Made by a program: the position numbers and the translations under genes. Shown here one piece after another: positions 7,458 to 16,046 of a DNA stretch of 64,000 bases. This stretch comes from an uncultured Mediterraneibacter sp. (GTDB taxonomy: Bacteria; Bacillota; Clostridia; Lachnospirales; Lachnospiraceae). The stretch spans positions 114,173-178,172 of the forward strand of contig CALWDM010000001.1 in assembly GCA_944376695.1 (NCBI GenBank). Direction: 5' to 3'. Numbering within the stretch: the first letter of the stretch is position 1; every line of letters begins with the position of its first letter. Under the pieces are notes generated by a model. It ran no database searches. It was given only the letters and a program-made list of their open reading frames with translations, and was not told the DNA's origin.

Positions 7458-8963
7458 TCAGATGACTGACAGGCTGTATGTCCCCGGACCGCTCACAGAC
7501 AGTTCTCTTTCGTCCCTGTTCAGATAAATCCTGGTCGTAAATGTCATCTCGCCGCCATTGATAAATACTTCGATGATCGAACTGTCCGCCAGGAGCGTCA
7601 GTTCCCGGATCGGACAGGACAGCCGCCCGGTCCGCCGTCCTCTTCCGCCGCCGCACTCTGACAGGCGTCCGTCCCTGTCCAGGAAGGAGATTTCCGTCAG
7701 ATCATCCTGCACCCGGATGATCAGGGCATTGCCCGCCTTACCGAAGCGGATCTCCTGTGCTCCCCCTGCGATGCCGCTGACTTCCAGGAGCGCCGTCCGG
7801 CCGTACCAGTCGAAAATCCCGTCCCCTTTCACCTCGTTCGGATCCGGGCTCTGCCAGTTGAGACTTCTCAGCTCCCTGACCGGGGCCTGGAAGACCTTCC
7901 CATCTTTTACCGTCAGTTCCCTCGGCAGTGTCAGGCAGTGCTGCCATCCGTTGGCCACGGAAAGATTCCGGTGTGTCTTCTCTGTGTCCGGCAGTCCGGC
8001 CCAGCCGATCAGGATGCGGCGTCCATCCTCGGACAGGAACGTCTGCGGGGCGTAGAAATCAAATCCCATATCCCATTCCGTAAAGGATGCCGCCGGATCT
8101 TCTGCTTGAGTCAGCACAGAATACCCGGACTGATAGATATTCTGGAACCGTTCCTTCTCGTGTTCCAGCCCCTGGGGGCAGTACGAGAGGATCCTCTCCC
8201 CGTCCAGCTCAAAGAGATCCGGGCATTCCCACATATATCCGAACGCATTCTCCGGGACGATCTCCCGGTACAGCTCCCAGTTTTCCCTGTCTTCTGAGGC
8301 ATAGATCAGGATGCCGCCCCTGTCTCTTCGCGTGCCGTCTTTCTCCCGTCCCCGCGCCCTTGCGCCCAGGATCATGTAATAGACGTCTCTTTCCTTCCAG
8401 ACCTTGGGATCCCTCACATGGGCAGTGATATCTTTCGGGTAATCTTCCATTCCGAGCAGCTTCTTTTTCTCTGACATATGCTGTCCGTCCTCTGAGCTCA
8501 CCATGAGCTGCGTGGATATCCTGCCCTTATCAATGTAGTCATAGTCCCCCGGCAGCTTTACATTGCCTGTATAGAACAGGTACATTTTCCCGTCCTCGAT
8601 CAGCGCGGACCCGGAATAGACGCCGCTCTGGTCCTCAGGTATATCTGAAGTCAGGACCGGCTCGTGGTACTCCCAGCGAAGCAGGTCTTTGCTCGTACAA
8701 TGGCCCCAGTATCCGCCTCCGCCGTGCACGCTTAATGGCGAGTACTGGAAATACGCGTGGAATACTCCTCTGAACTGGCACAGTCCGTTTGGGTCATTGA
8801 TCCACCCTGCTGGAGGCATGATATGGAATTTTGTCCGGAAAGGACAGTCTGCAACTGTCCTTCCCATTCTCTTTTCTTCTTCTGCTGCCCTGCGGAGATT
8901 TTCCATTCTTTTTTCTTTTCTCAGCGCATCTCTGCTTTCTGATATTTCATTACTCTGATTCAT
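7458..8963 (-). CDS. scrB: Sucrose-6-phosphate hydrolase, GH32 family
   Basis: Hydrolyses sucrose-6-phosphate to glucose-6-phosphate and fructose in the cytoplasm. The 501-residue protein has the GH32 five-blade propeller signatures: WINDPNG (nucleophile Asp) near residue 55, RDPKVW (transition-state Asp) and WECPDLF (acid/base Glu), then a C-terminal beta-sandwich ending in VFINGGEMTFTTRIY. There is no signal peptide, which argues for the phosphorylated substrate rather than an extracellular invertase. ATG 8963 has AGGAGAG upstream. It sits 21 bases after the PTS gene and 90 before the alpha-galactosidase, all in one direction. A role on raffinose phosphate is possible but unproven. Confidence 0.93.
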   Translation of the reverse strand: MNQSNEISESRDALRKEKRMENLRRAAEEEKRMGRTVADCPFRTKFHIMPPAGWINDPNGLCQFRGVFHAYFQYSPLSVHGGGGYWGHCTSKDLLRWEYHEPVLTSDIPEDQSGVYSGSALIEDGKMYLFYTGNVKLPGDYDYIDKGRISTQLMVSSEDGQHMSEKKKLLGMEDYPKDITAHVRDPKVWKERDVYYMILGARARGREKDGTRRDRGGILIYASEDRENWELYREIVPENAFGYMWECPDLFELDGERILSYCPQGLEHEKERFQNIYQSGYSVLTQAEDPAASFTEWDMGFDFYAPQTFLSEDGRRILIGWAGLPDTEKTHRNLSVANGWQHCLTLPRELTVKDGKVFQAPVRELRSLNWQSPDPNEVKGDGIFDWYGRTALLEVSGIAGGAQEIRFGKAGNALIIRVQDDLTEISFLDRDGRLSECGGGRGRRTGRLSCPIRELTLLADSSIIEVFINGGEMTFTTRIYLNRDERELSVSGPGTYSLSVI

Positions 8964-8984
8964 ATTCTCTCCTCCGCGGCGTGC

Positions 8985-10979
8985 TTATCTGCTGATCACA
9001 GCCAGCTTATCCCCTGTCTTTACCGTCCGCTCCGGCTCTCTGTTAAGGGCCGCGCCTTCGGCAGGCTCTGTCAGGATCAGGCTGGCGGTTGTATCATAAC
9101 CCGCCTTTTCGATCTGCTCCATGTCAAAGGTAAGGATACAGTCGCCTTTCTTTAACTCCTGACCTTCGCTTACCTGTACATTGAAATATTTTCCCTGAAG
9201 GTTCACAGTATCGATCCCCACATGAATGAGCAGCCCATTGCCGCCTTTTGTGCGCAGGCCTACTGCATGTTTCGTATCCATGACCATCTCTACTGTCAGG
9301 TCAGCGGGCGCGTATATCTTTCCCTCGGAAGGCCGGATGGCAACGCCGTCTCCCAGGACCTTCTGTGCAAAAGTCGGGTCATTCACCTTCTCGATCCCCA
9401 TATATTCGCCGGATGTGAATGCGCAGAGTTCCTCAGGACGCCCTTCCGCCGGGCTGTCCGGAACAGATCCTGCACTGCCCGAAACGGAATCTGTGCTGTC
9501 CGAAATGGATCCTGCGCTGTCTGAAATGGATCTTGCGCTGTCCGAATCAGTTTTCCCGCTGTCTGCTGCTTTCTTTTTCCCGAAGGCAGCGCTCAGAAGG
9601 AGTGTGAATAAAAATCCTGCCGCCAGCGCAGCGATGTGCGCGATCACATAGTTGGCATATCCATTGTCCGCCGGGTCCGCGAGAGCGATCCCAGGCACGA
9701 CTGTGGTGCCGAATCCAAGGGCTGCCAGGTCAGTAAAGTAGACGATCAGGCCGCCGACAGCTCCTCCGATGCACCCTCCGATCAGAGGGTATCTGTACCG
9801 TAAGTTCACACCGAACAGTGCGGGCTCTGTGATCCCGAAAAGTACGGAGATGAAACTGGGGATACATAATTCTTTTGTCTTCGCGTCTTTTAAGTTCCTT
9901 ACCAGATATCCGAGCACTGCGCCGCCCTGGGCGATGATCGCGACGGACATCAGCGGATTTAAGAAGTTCCTGCCAGTGTCGACCAGGAGCTGGGACTCGA
10001 TCGCGCCGAACACATGATGGAGTCCTGTGATCACGATCAGCTGCTGTACACCTGAGAATACCGCGTATCCGAGGGCTCCCAGATTCTCTGTCATCCAGAC
10101 CAGTACGTTCGTGATGCCAGACGCCAGCGCCCTTCCAACAGGCCCGATGACAAGGAAGAGAAGGAACGCGCTCACCAGGGTCGTAAGGAGCGGTGATACA
10201 AGGAGTCGGATCACTTCCGGGACTTTTTTCTCAAAGAAGATATCCAGTTTGGCTGTCACGATACCGATCAGCAGCGCCACGATGATGCCGCCCTGGAACC
10301 CGACCAGGTCCACTCCGAAGCCGAAGATGTGAAGGGTCGTGACCTCCACTGTTCCCTGTGCCGCCGCATAAGCGTCCGCCAGGCTGTTGGTCAGCATGAT
10401 ACAGCCGATCACGATCCCCATGATCGGACGCCCGCCGAACCGCTTTACTGTACTGTAAGCCACACAGAGCGGCAGGAATCCGAAGATCGCTCCCGATGAG
10501 ATATTGATCAGACGGGAAAGCCCGTACAGGGTATCATTATTCTGTATGAAATCAATATTGCCAAGCACGCTGGACAGACCGGTCAGAAGAGCCGCCGCCA
10601 GGATTCCCGGCATGATCTCGATGAATACATCAGAGAGTGCCTTTACCGCCCTCTGGAGAGGGTTCATCCTCTTATTTGCCTTTGTCTTCAGATCTCCCAG
10701 GCTCATGCTGTCCATATGGATCGATTCTGCCAGCACCTGGCACACATCGTTTACAAGACCTGCACCGAATATGATCTGGAGCTGGTCACCCGCGACGAAT
10801 ACCCCCTTGACAAGATCCACATCCTCGATCCCCTTCATATCCGCCCTGTCATTATCTCCGAGAACCAGCCTCAGGCGGGTCGCGCAGTGTGCGATCCCGA
10901 GGATATTATCCCTGCCACCGGCAAGCCTGACCAGTTCTGATGCTATCTTTTCATAGCGTTCTCTTTTCTTCGCATCCAT
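8985..10979 (-). CDS. PTS transporter EIIBCA, sucrose/beta-glucoside family
   Basis: A 664-residue membrane permease that imports and phosphorylates a sugar with phosphate from HPr. Domain order is IIB (residues ~1-90, phospho-Cys in HCATRLR), IIC (~105-475, about ten membrane segments with GITEPALFGVNLRYRYPL), a Ser/Asp-rich linker, then IIA (~505-664, phospho-His in LLIHVGIDTVNLQGKYF). All three phosphotransfer domains look complete, so no separate IIA is needed. The linker is built from four 7-residue repeats. ATG 10979 follows GGAGGT. The next gene encodes a sucrose-6-phosphate hydrolase, making sucrose the most likely substrate; trehalose or an alpha-galactoside cannot be excluded from sequence. 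Confidence 0.88.
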   Translation of the reverse strand: MDAKKRERYEKIASELVRLAGGRDNILGIAHCATRLRLVLGDNDRADMKGIEDVDLVKGVFVAGDQLQIIFGAGLVNDVCQVLAESIHMDSMSLGDLKTKANKRMNPLQRAVKALSDVFIEIMPGILAAALLTGLSSVLGNIDFIQNNDTLYGLSRLINISSGAIFGFLPLCVAYSTVKRFGGRPIMGIVIGCIMLTNSLADAYAAAQGTVEVTTLHIFGFGVDLVGFQGGIIVALLIGIVTAKLDIFFEKKVPEVIRLLVSPLLTTLVSAFLLFLVIGPVGRALASGITNVLVWMTENLGALGYAVFSGVQQLIVITGLHHVFGAIESQLLVDTGRNFLNPLMSVAIIAQGGAVLGYLVRNLKDAKTKELCIPSFISVLFGITEPALFGVNLRYRYPLIGGCIGGAVGGLIVYFTDLAALGFGTTVVPGIALADPADNGYANYVIAHIAALAAGFLFTLLLSAAFGKKKAADSGKTDSDSARSISDSAGSISDSTDSVSGSAGSVPDSPAEGRPEELCAFTSGEYMGIEKVNDPTFAQKVLGDGVAIRPSEGKIYAPADLTVEMVMDTKHAVGLRTKGGNGLLIHVGIDTVNLQGKYFNVQVSEGQELKKGDCILTFDMEQIEKAGYDTTASLILTEPAEGAALNREPERTVKTGDKLAVISR
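9454..9550 (-). repeat. 21-bp tandem repeats encoding the IIC-IIA linker
   Basis: Four imperfect 21-bp units plus a partial fifth (each beginning CTGTCCGGAA or a variant on the plus strand) encode heptads such as SDSAGSI and SDSTDSV between the membrane and IIA domains of the PTS protein. Copy number could vary by slippage without breaking the frame. Confidence 0.85.
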
Positions 10980-11020
10980 TCCCTGATACCTCCGTTTATT
11001 TTCTGTTCTTTCACTATATA

Positions 11021-11103
11021 CAGTAATGTATACTGCTTATGTACCGCGCGGCAGGAACAAATGATGCTGCAAGTCTCTTCCGGCCCGACCGTTTCATTTG
11101 TTC
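11021..11103. promoter_or_regulatory. Candidate operators in the PTS/araC divergent region
   Basis: Two dyads lie between the divergent genes. GAACAAATGA (11055-11064) and TCATTTGTTC (11094-11103) are perfect 10-bp inverted copies about 39 bp apart, with the second abutting the -35 box of the regulator. CAGTA-atgta-TACTG (11021-11035) lies 42 bp from the PTS start. Two spaced half-sites suit binding by the neighbouring AraC-type protein. I see no good -35 box for the PTS operon, consistent with an activator-dependent promoter. Confidence 0.45.
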
Positions 11104-11132
11104 TTGTAATTATGATTATACCCGGATATAAT
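11104..11132 (+). promoter_or_regulatory. SigA-type promoter of the AraC-family gene
   Basis: TTGTAA (11104-11109), a 17-bp spacer and TATAAT (11127-11132), about 85 bases before the start codon. Confidence 0.65.
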
Positions 11133-11216
11133 GATTATAATATAGACAAATGTTGTTTATCCACACAGTTATGTTGGAGAAATCCGAAATGATGCAGAAA
11201 GACAGAGGAGCCTATC

Positions 11217-12035
11217 ATGAAAGATTATACATTTTCAAATGACTTTTCAAAGAATCTGGATGCCATGATCTACACCTGCGGGTATGAGACTTGTGCTCCG
11301 TCTCACAGCTACGGTCCTGTCGTCCGCAGCGGATATCTGATTCATTATATCCTGAGCGGGAAAGGCATCTACAAGACAGACGGGCATATCTATCAGCTCT
11401 CCGAGGGAGATGCGTTCCTCATCCGCCCGAATACACTAATCTATTATGAAGCTGACCGTTACCATCCGTGGACCTACACCTGGATCGGATTCCAGGGCAT
11501 TAAGATTGAAGAATACTTAAAGCGCACATCCCTTCTGGAAATCCCTTATTTCCACTATGGAAAAGACGACCGGGTGCGCCTGTGCCACGAAAAAATGTTT
11601 GAGGCGTACAATCTTCCCGAGAACAGAGACCTTATGATGAACAGCATCCTCTACGAGTATCTCTATCTTCTGGCAAGTAAATTTCCGCGGAAATATATCC
11701 CGCCGAAAGAAAAAAAGATCACCTATGTGGAAGAAGCGCTGCGCTATATCGAGAGCAACTACTCCCAGTCAGTCAATATCCAGGTCATCGCAGACTATCT
11801 GAATATCGAACGCACCTACCTGTACCGGCTCTTTAAAGATGTCACCGGAAGCTCGCCGCAGGAATATCTCCTGGACTACCGGATCCGGCGCGCCTGCACA
11901 CTGCTCGCGGAAACCGAACTTCCAGTCAGCGATATCGCCCGGTCCGTGGGATACGAAAACGCACTCTATTTTTCCCGGCTGTTCAGGCAGAGGAAAGGGC
12001 AGACTCCTACCCAGTATCGCAGAGAAAAAATGTGA
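11217..12035 (+). CDS. AraC-family transcriptional regulator (MsmR-like)
   Basis: A 272-residue regulator with an N-terminal cupin-type sugar-sensing domain (residues ~1-140; HYILSGKGIYKTDG, GDAFLIRPN, YTWIGFQG) and a C-terminal pair of helix-turn-helix motifs (~170-270; IQVIADYLNIERTYLYRLFK and ISDIARSVGY-like VSDIARSVGY, ending FRQRKGQTPTQYR). This layout is that of MsmR/RafR, activators of alpha-galactoside and sucrose uptake operons in streptococci. ATG 11217 follows GGAG. It is divergent from the PTS-GH32-GH36 unit, and paired inverted repeats between them are candidate binding sites. Activation of that unit by the imported sugar is inferred from context. Confidence 0.9.
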   Translation: MKDYTFSNDFSKNLDAMIYTCGYETCAPSHSYGPVVRSGYLIHYILSGKGIYKTDGHIYQLSEGDAFLIRPNTLIYYEADRYHPWTYTWIGFQGIKIEEYLKRTSLLEIPYFHYGKDDRVRLCHEKMFEAYNLPENRDLMMNSILYEYLYLLASKFPRKYIPPKEKKITYVEEALRYIESNYSQSVNIQVIADYLNIERTYLYRLFKDVTGSSPQEYLLDYRIRRACTLLAETELPVSDIARSVGYENALYFSRLFRQRKGQTPTQYRREKM

Positions 12036-12042
12036 AAAATTT

Positions 12043-12113
12043 GTGAACGGGGTCAGACCCCGATGGGGAGAAAATTCTGACAATTTTCACCATCGGGGTC
12101 TGACCCCGTTCAC
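12043..12113. repeat. 71-nt REP-like hairpin between araC and recG
   Basis: Two perfect 24-bp inverted arms (12043-12066 and 12090-12113), each containing the palindrome GGGGTC-a/t-GACCCC, enclose a 23-base loop that itself holds GAAAATT-ctgac-AATTTTC. It occupies almost the whole gap between two convergent genes and could terminate both, though it lacks a strong T-run. The form resembles REP/BIME elements mobilised by RAYT transposases. Confidence 0.75.
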
Positions 12114-12126
12114 ACTTTCTTCACAA

Positions 12127-14187
12127 TTATAATGTTGTCTCCAGCATGATCTCCTGTATTCTGCTGTCTATATGTTTTTTCAGGCCCGCGTGGACCGGCT
12201 TTTCCAGCCCCGGGTCGTCTTCCAGTATCTTCCCTGCCTCTTCGGCCGCAGATTTCAGTATCTTCGCATCCTGGAACACATCCGCGATCTTAAAGTCCAG
12301 GATCCCGCTCTGCCGGATGCCGAACAGGTCCCCCGGACCTCTGAGCCGCAGATCCTCGCCGGCGATGAAGAATCCGTCATTGGAATGGTTCAGGATTTCC
12401 AGCCGTTCTTTTGTCTCTTCGGACTTTGACGCGGACATGAAGATACAGTAGGACTGATGCTTACCCCGTCCCACGCGGCCGCGGAGCTGGTGGAGCTGAG
12501 CCAGCCCGAAGCGCTCGGCATTTTCGATCATAATGACCGTCGCGTTCGGCACATCGATACCCACCTCCACTACCGTTGTGGACACAAGCACCTGGATCTC
12601 ATTTTTCCCGAACGCCTCCATGATCTCGTCTTTTTCCTGCTGCTTCATTTTCCCGTGAAGGCATCCGACCCGGATGCCGCTTCCCAATTCTTCCGCAAGC
12701 ATCTGCGAATAATCCAGGACATTTTCCGCCTCCAGGCTCTCGCTCTCCTCCACCATGGGGCAGATCACATAGCACTGCCTTCCCATGGACACCTGTTTTC
12801 TCATAAATGAATATGCCTTTTCCCGGTAACTGGTATCCACCACGCAATTCTTGATCGGCAGTCGGTCCTTTGGCATCTCATCGATCACTGAAATATCCAG
12901 GTCTCCGTAAAGGATAATTGCCAGGGTCCGCGGGATCGGCGTGGCGCTCATCACTAAAATATGAGGCATCATCCCCTTCCCGGCGAGGGCCTCTCTCTGC
13001 CGGACGCCGAACCGGTGCTGCTCGTCCGTCACGACCAGCGTCAGATCCCGGTAGACGGCCTTCTCCTGGATCAGGGCATGGGTCCCGATGACAATGGACG
13101 CCTCCCCGCTCCGGATGCGCTCATACGCCCCGCGCTTCTGCGCCGCAGTCATGGAGCCGGTGAGGAGCTCTGCCTTTAAGGGGAGTTCATATTTTTCCAG
13201 CATCCCGGATATATTCTCGTAATGCTGCCGCGCAAGCACTTCAGTTGGCGCCATGAGAGCTCCCTGGTATCCATTCAGTCCCGCCAGAAGGAGCGCCAGA
13301 AAAGCAACCACCGTCTTCCCGGATCCCACATCTCCCTGTACAAGCCGGGACATCACAAAGGACCCCTGCATATCTGCTTTGATCTCTTCCCACACTTTCA
13401 TCTGCGCGCCGGTCAGCCGGTAGGGAAGCGCGTCAAGGAACTGACCGATCCTCTTCTGGTCCGCAAAATAAAATCGGTTTTCCGCCCGGTTCCCGGCTTC
13501 TTTCATGCGCCTCAGCGCGAGGATAAATACTAGGAACTCCTCGAACACGAACCTCTCCCTTGCCGCTGCAAAACGCTCCTTATCCTCCGGGAAATGCATA
13601 TTCCTGACCGCCTCTTTATATGGAGGGAACTGATACTTCACACTCAGCCCTGCGGGAAGGATATCCATTTTGTCATCTGCGCATTCAAGCGCCTGCCGGA
13701 CTGCTTTGATGACCGCATTGTTTGTCAGCCCTGCCGTCAGCGGATAGACCGGCTGCATGGTGTGGAGCTTTTCCCCATACTTTGACGCCGGGTAGTAAAC
13801 CTCCGGGTGCTCCATCACAAGACCATCCCTGCGTCTTACCACCCGCCCCCGGAGAATGAGCATCCCGCCTTTTGACAGAGTATTCCTGAGAAACGGCATA
13901 CGGAACCATATGACTTTTATCGTGCCTGTCAGATCCTTCAGATAGAGCGTTGTGATCTGGAGGCGCTGGCCTCCTGATATCTGGATGCGCCCGAACACAG
14001 AGCCTGCCACCGTGCACACTCTCCCTTCCGCCGCTTCGCTTATAGGAACCGGGTCTTCAAAGATCTCAAATCCCCGGGGATAATACCGGATCAGATCACC
14101 AACTGTCTTTACGCCCACATGCCGGAACAGTTTTTCTGTTTTCTCTCCCACCCCTTTGATTGCGCCGATGCCCTGTCTCTCTCTCAT
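12127..14187 (-). CDS. recG: ATP-dependent DNA helicase RecG
   Basis: Superfamily 2 helicase that reverses stalled forks and processes Holliday junctions. The 686-residue length is normal. Residues ~1-240 hold the wedge/OB domain (IKGVGEKTEKLFRHVGVKTVGDLI at the start). The motor follows with Walker A GDVGSGKTVVAFLAL, motif II DEQHRFG, motif III VMSATPIPRT, and the C-terminal helicase motifs VSTTVVEVGIDVPNA and QLRGRVGRGKH. The RecG-specific C-terminal region (LRLRGPGDLFGIRQSG) is present. ATG 14187 follows GGAGA. It lies downstream of fakA; the fakA-recG order is common in Bacillota. It converges on the araC gene across the hairpin. Confidence 0.97.
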   Translation of the reverse strand: MRERQGIGAIKGVGEKTEKLFRHVGVKTVGDLIRYYPRGFEIFEDPVPISEAAEGRVCTVAGSVFGRIQISGGQRLQITTLYLKDLTGTIKVIWFRMPFLRNTLSKGGMLILRGRVVRRRDGLVMEHPEVYYPASKYGEKLHTMQPVYPLTAGLTNNAVIKAVRQALECADDKMDILPAGLSVKYQFPPYKEAVRNMHFPEDKERFAAARERFVFEEFLVFILALRRMKEAGNRAENRFYFADQKRIGQFLDALPYRLTGAQMKVWEEIKADMQGSFVMSRLVQGDVGSGKTVVAFLALLLAGLNGYQGALMAPTEVLARQHYENISGMLEKYELPLKAELLTGSMTAAQKRGAYERIRSGEASIVIGTHALIQEKAVYRDLTLVVTDEQHRFGVRQREALAGKGMMPHILVMSATPIPRTLAIILYGDLDISVIDEMPKDRLPIKNCVVDTSYREKAYSFMRKQVSMGRQCYVICPMVEESESLEAENVLDYSQMLAEELGSGIRVGCLHGKMKQQEKDEIMEAFGKNEIQVLVSTTVVEVGIDVPNATVIMIENAERFGLAQLHQLRGRVGRGKHQSYCIFMSASKSEETKERLEILNHSNDGFFIAGEDLRLRGPGDLFGIRQSGILDFKIADVFQDAKILKSAAEEAGKILEDDPGLEKPVHAGLKKHIDSRIQEIMLETTL

Positions 14188-14258
14188 ACTGCATTGTCTC
14201 CTTTTTATTCTCTATCCATAACCAGACACAGAAAAAGCCATGAACAGGAAAAGTCAGA

Positions 14259-14309
14259 CATACGAGAAGGCGCCCTCCCTGACGGAAGAACGCCTGGTCT
14301 TCTCATATG
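14259..14309 (-). terminator. Hairpin between fakA and recG
   Basis: CATAcGAGAAGGCG (from 14259) pairs with the region up to 14309 (CGCC, a 4-base bulge, then CTTCTCATATG), giving about 15 paired bases. There is no clean T-run, so it could be a weak terminator, attenuator or RNA-processing site. Nothing else is apparent in 14188-14362. Confidence 0.35.
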
Positions 14310-14362
14310 ATCTTTAATGAAATGATCCTGATCTCCTGACTTTCATCACTCTGTGACATTCA

Positions 14363-16033
14363 TCATTCAACGGAAAGCACGTAATAATAGATCGGCTGAC
14401 CGCCCATGTGCACATCCACATCCACATCCGGATAGAGCGCCTCCACATCCTGCGCGAACTTTTCCGCATCCTCAGCCAGGACATCCTGTCCGTAATAAAG
14501 GCTGATCAGCTCAGAATTGTCATCCACGAGCTGCGCGAGCATCTCTCTGGCCGTCTCTTCCACAGACTGTCCTACTGAAAGAATGCCTGCGTCCCCGATC
14601 CCCATGATATCTCCCTCATGGATCTCTTTGTCGTCAATGCGCGTATCTCTGACTGCATAAGTCACCTGCCCGGTCTTTACATTCTTTACAGCCTCCAGCA
14701 TTGCATCCATATTCGTGTTCACGTCAGCCTCCGGCATAAAGCTGATGACTGCTGTAATCCCCTGCGGGACCGTCTTTGTCGGGATCACGATGATATCCTT
14801 GTCCCTGGTAAGGGACTGCGCCTGATTTGCCGCCAGGATAATGTTCTTATTATTCGGAAGGATAAAGATGTGATCCGCATTCACCTCATCGATCGCTGTC
14901 AGCATGTCGTCCGTACTTGGGTTCATCGTCTGGCCTCCTTCGATAATATAGTCAACGCCAAGCTCACGGAAGATCTCATTCATGCCTTCCCCGATGGAAA
15001 CCGCGATAAATCCAACCGGCTTCCTCGGCTCTTTTTTCTTCTGCGCATCCGCTTCCGCCTGCTGCGCAGCCACCTTCTCTGCGTCGCGGATCAGCTTCTC
15101 CTGGTGCTCTTCCCTCATATTGTCGATCTTCATACGGGAGAGCTGACCGTAAGTGAGCGCTTTCTGGATCGCAAGCCCCGGGTCGTTCGTATGCACATGG
15201 ATCTTTACGATGTCGTCATCCGCAACACATACGATGGAATCCCCGATCGGCTGGAGATACGCTTTAAACTCCGCCTCGTCTTTTGCCGTAAATTCCTTTT
15301 CTGTCATAATAATAAATTCTGTACAGTATCCGAATTTAATATCCGCCTCAGCCTGCTGGCCCGGCCTGACCATCTTTGTTCCGGATCCCGCCTCGATCGC
15401 CGCGTAGTCGATCTCCTTGCCGAGAAATGCGTCATAAGCGCCCCGGAGCACTTCCAGCAGTCCCTGACCGCCGGAATCGACGACTCCCGCTTCCTTCAGC
15501 ACAGGCAGCATCTCAGGTGTCTGCGCGAGAACCTCTTCCGCATGGCGGATCACTTCCGGGAGAAAGACCTCCAGATCCTCTGTCGTCTCTGCCAGCTCAG
15601 CCGCCTTCTGGGCAACACCCTTTGCCACAGTGAGGATCGTGCCCTCTTTCGGTTTCATGACTGCTTTGTACGCAGTAGCAGCCGCTCGGTCACATGCCTT
15701 AGCGAGAATCGCGGTGTCGATCTCATCATGCTCCCGGATCTCTTTTGTAAATCCACGGAGAAGCTGGGAGAGGATGACGCCTGAATTTCCCCTTGCCCCC
15801 CTCAGCGAACCGGATGAGATCGCTTTTGCCATGGAAACCATATCCGGCTTATCTAACGCCTGCACCTCTTTTGCGGCCGACATGATCGTCAATGTCATAT
15901 TTGTACCCGTATCCCCGTCCGGCACAGGGAAAACGTTCAATTCATTGATGAATTCCTTTTTTGCGTCCAGATTCGCCGCTCCGGCAAGGAACATCTTCCG
16001 GAGCGTCTCCGTATTTATCGTTTTTACAGCCAC
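14363..16033 (-). CDS. fakA: Fatty acid kinase ATP-binding subunit FakA (YloV/DAK family)
   Basis: The 556-residue protein phosphorylates FakB-bound fatty acids to acyl-phosphate, feeding phospholipid synthesis from exogenous fatty acids. The N-terminal DhaL kinase domain (residues ~1-200) shows NVFPVPDGDTGTNMTLT (Mg-ATP ligands) and SGSLRGARGNSGVILSQ. The middle and C-terminal regions match FakA (VHVHTNDPG-like KIHVHTNDPGLAIQ, and ILPNNKNIILAANQA). A partner FakB (DegV family) is not in this window. The start is GTG 16033 after AAGGAGGA. It follows the Asp23-family gene by 13 bases, the conserved yloU-yloV pair of Bacillota, and precedes recG. Confidence 0.92.
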   Translation of the reverse strand: MAVKTINTETLRKMFLAGAANLDAKKEFINELNVFPVPDGDTGTNMTLTIMSAAKEVQALDKPDMVSMAKAISSGSLRGARGNSGVILSQLLRGFTKEIREHDEIDTAILAKACDRAAATAYKAVMKPKEGTILTVAKGVAQKAAELAETTEDLEVFLPEVIRHAEEVLAQTPEMLPVLKEAGVVDSGGQGLLEVLRGAYDAFLGKEIDYAAIEAGSGTKMVRPGQQAEADIKFGYCTEFIIMTEKEFTAKDEAEFKAYLQPIGDSIVCVADDDIVKIHVHTNDPGLAIQKALTYGQLSRMKIDNMREEHQEKLIRDAEKVAAQQAEADAQKKKEPRKPVGFIAVSIGEGMNEIFRELGVDYIIEGGQTMNPSTDDMLTAIDEVNADHIFILPNNKNIILAANQAQSLTRDKDIIVIPTKTVPQGITAVISFMPEADVNTNMDAMLEAVKNVKTGQVTYAVRDTRIDDKEIHEGDIMGIGDAGILSVGQSVEETAREMLAQLVDDNSELISLYYGQDVLAEDAEKFAQDVEALYPDVDVDVHMGGQPIYYYVLSVE

Positions 16034-16046
16034 GACAATATCCTCC

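Noticed and set aside
14618-15784. 388-codon open frame on the plus strand
   Set aside because: Antisense to fakA in full; the product lacks any domain-like pattern and no ribosome-binding site precedes it.
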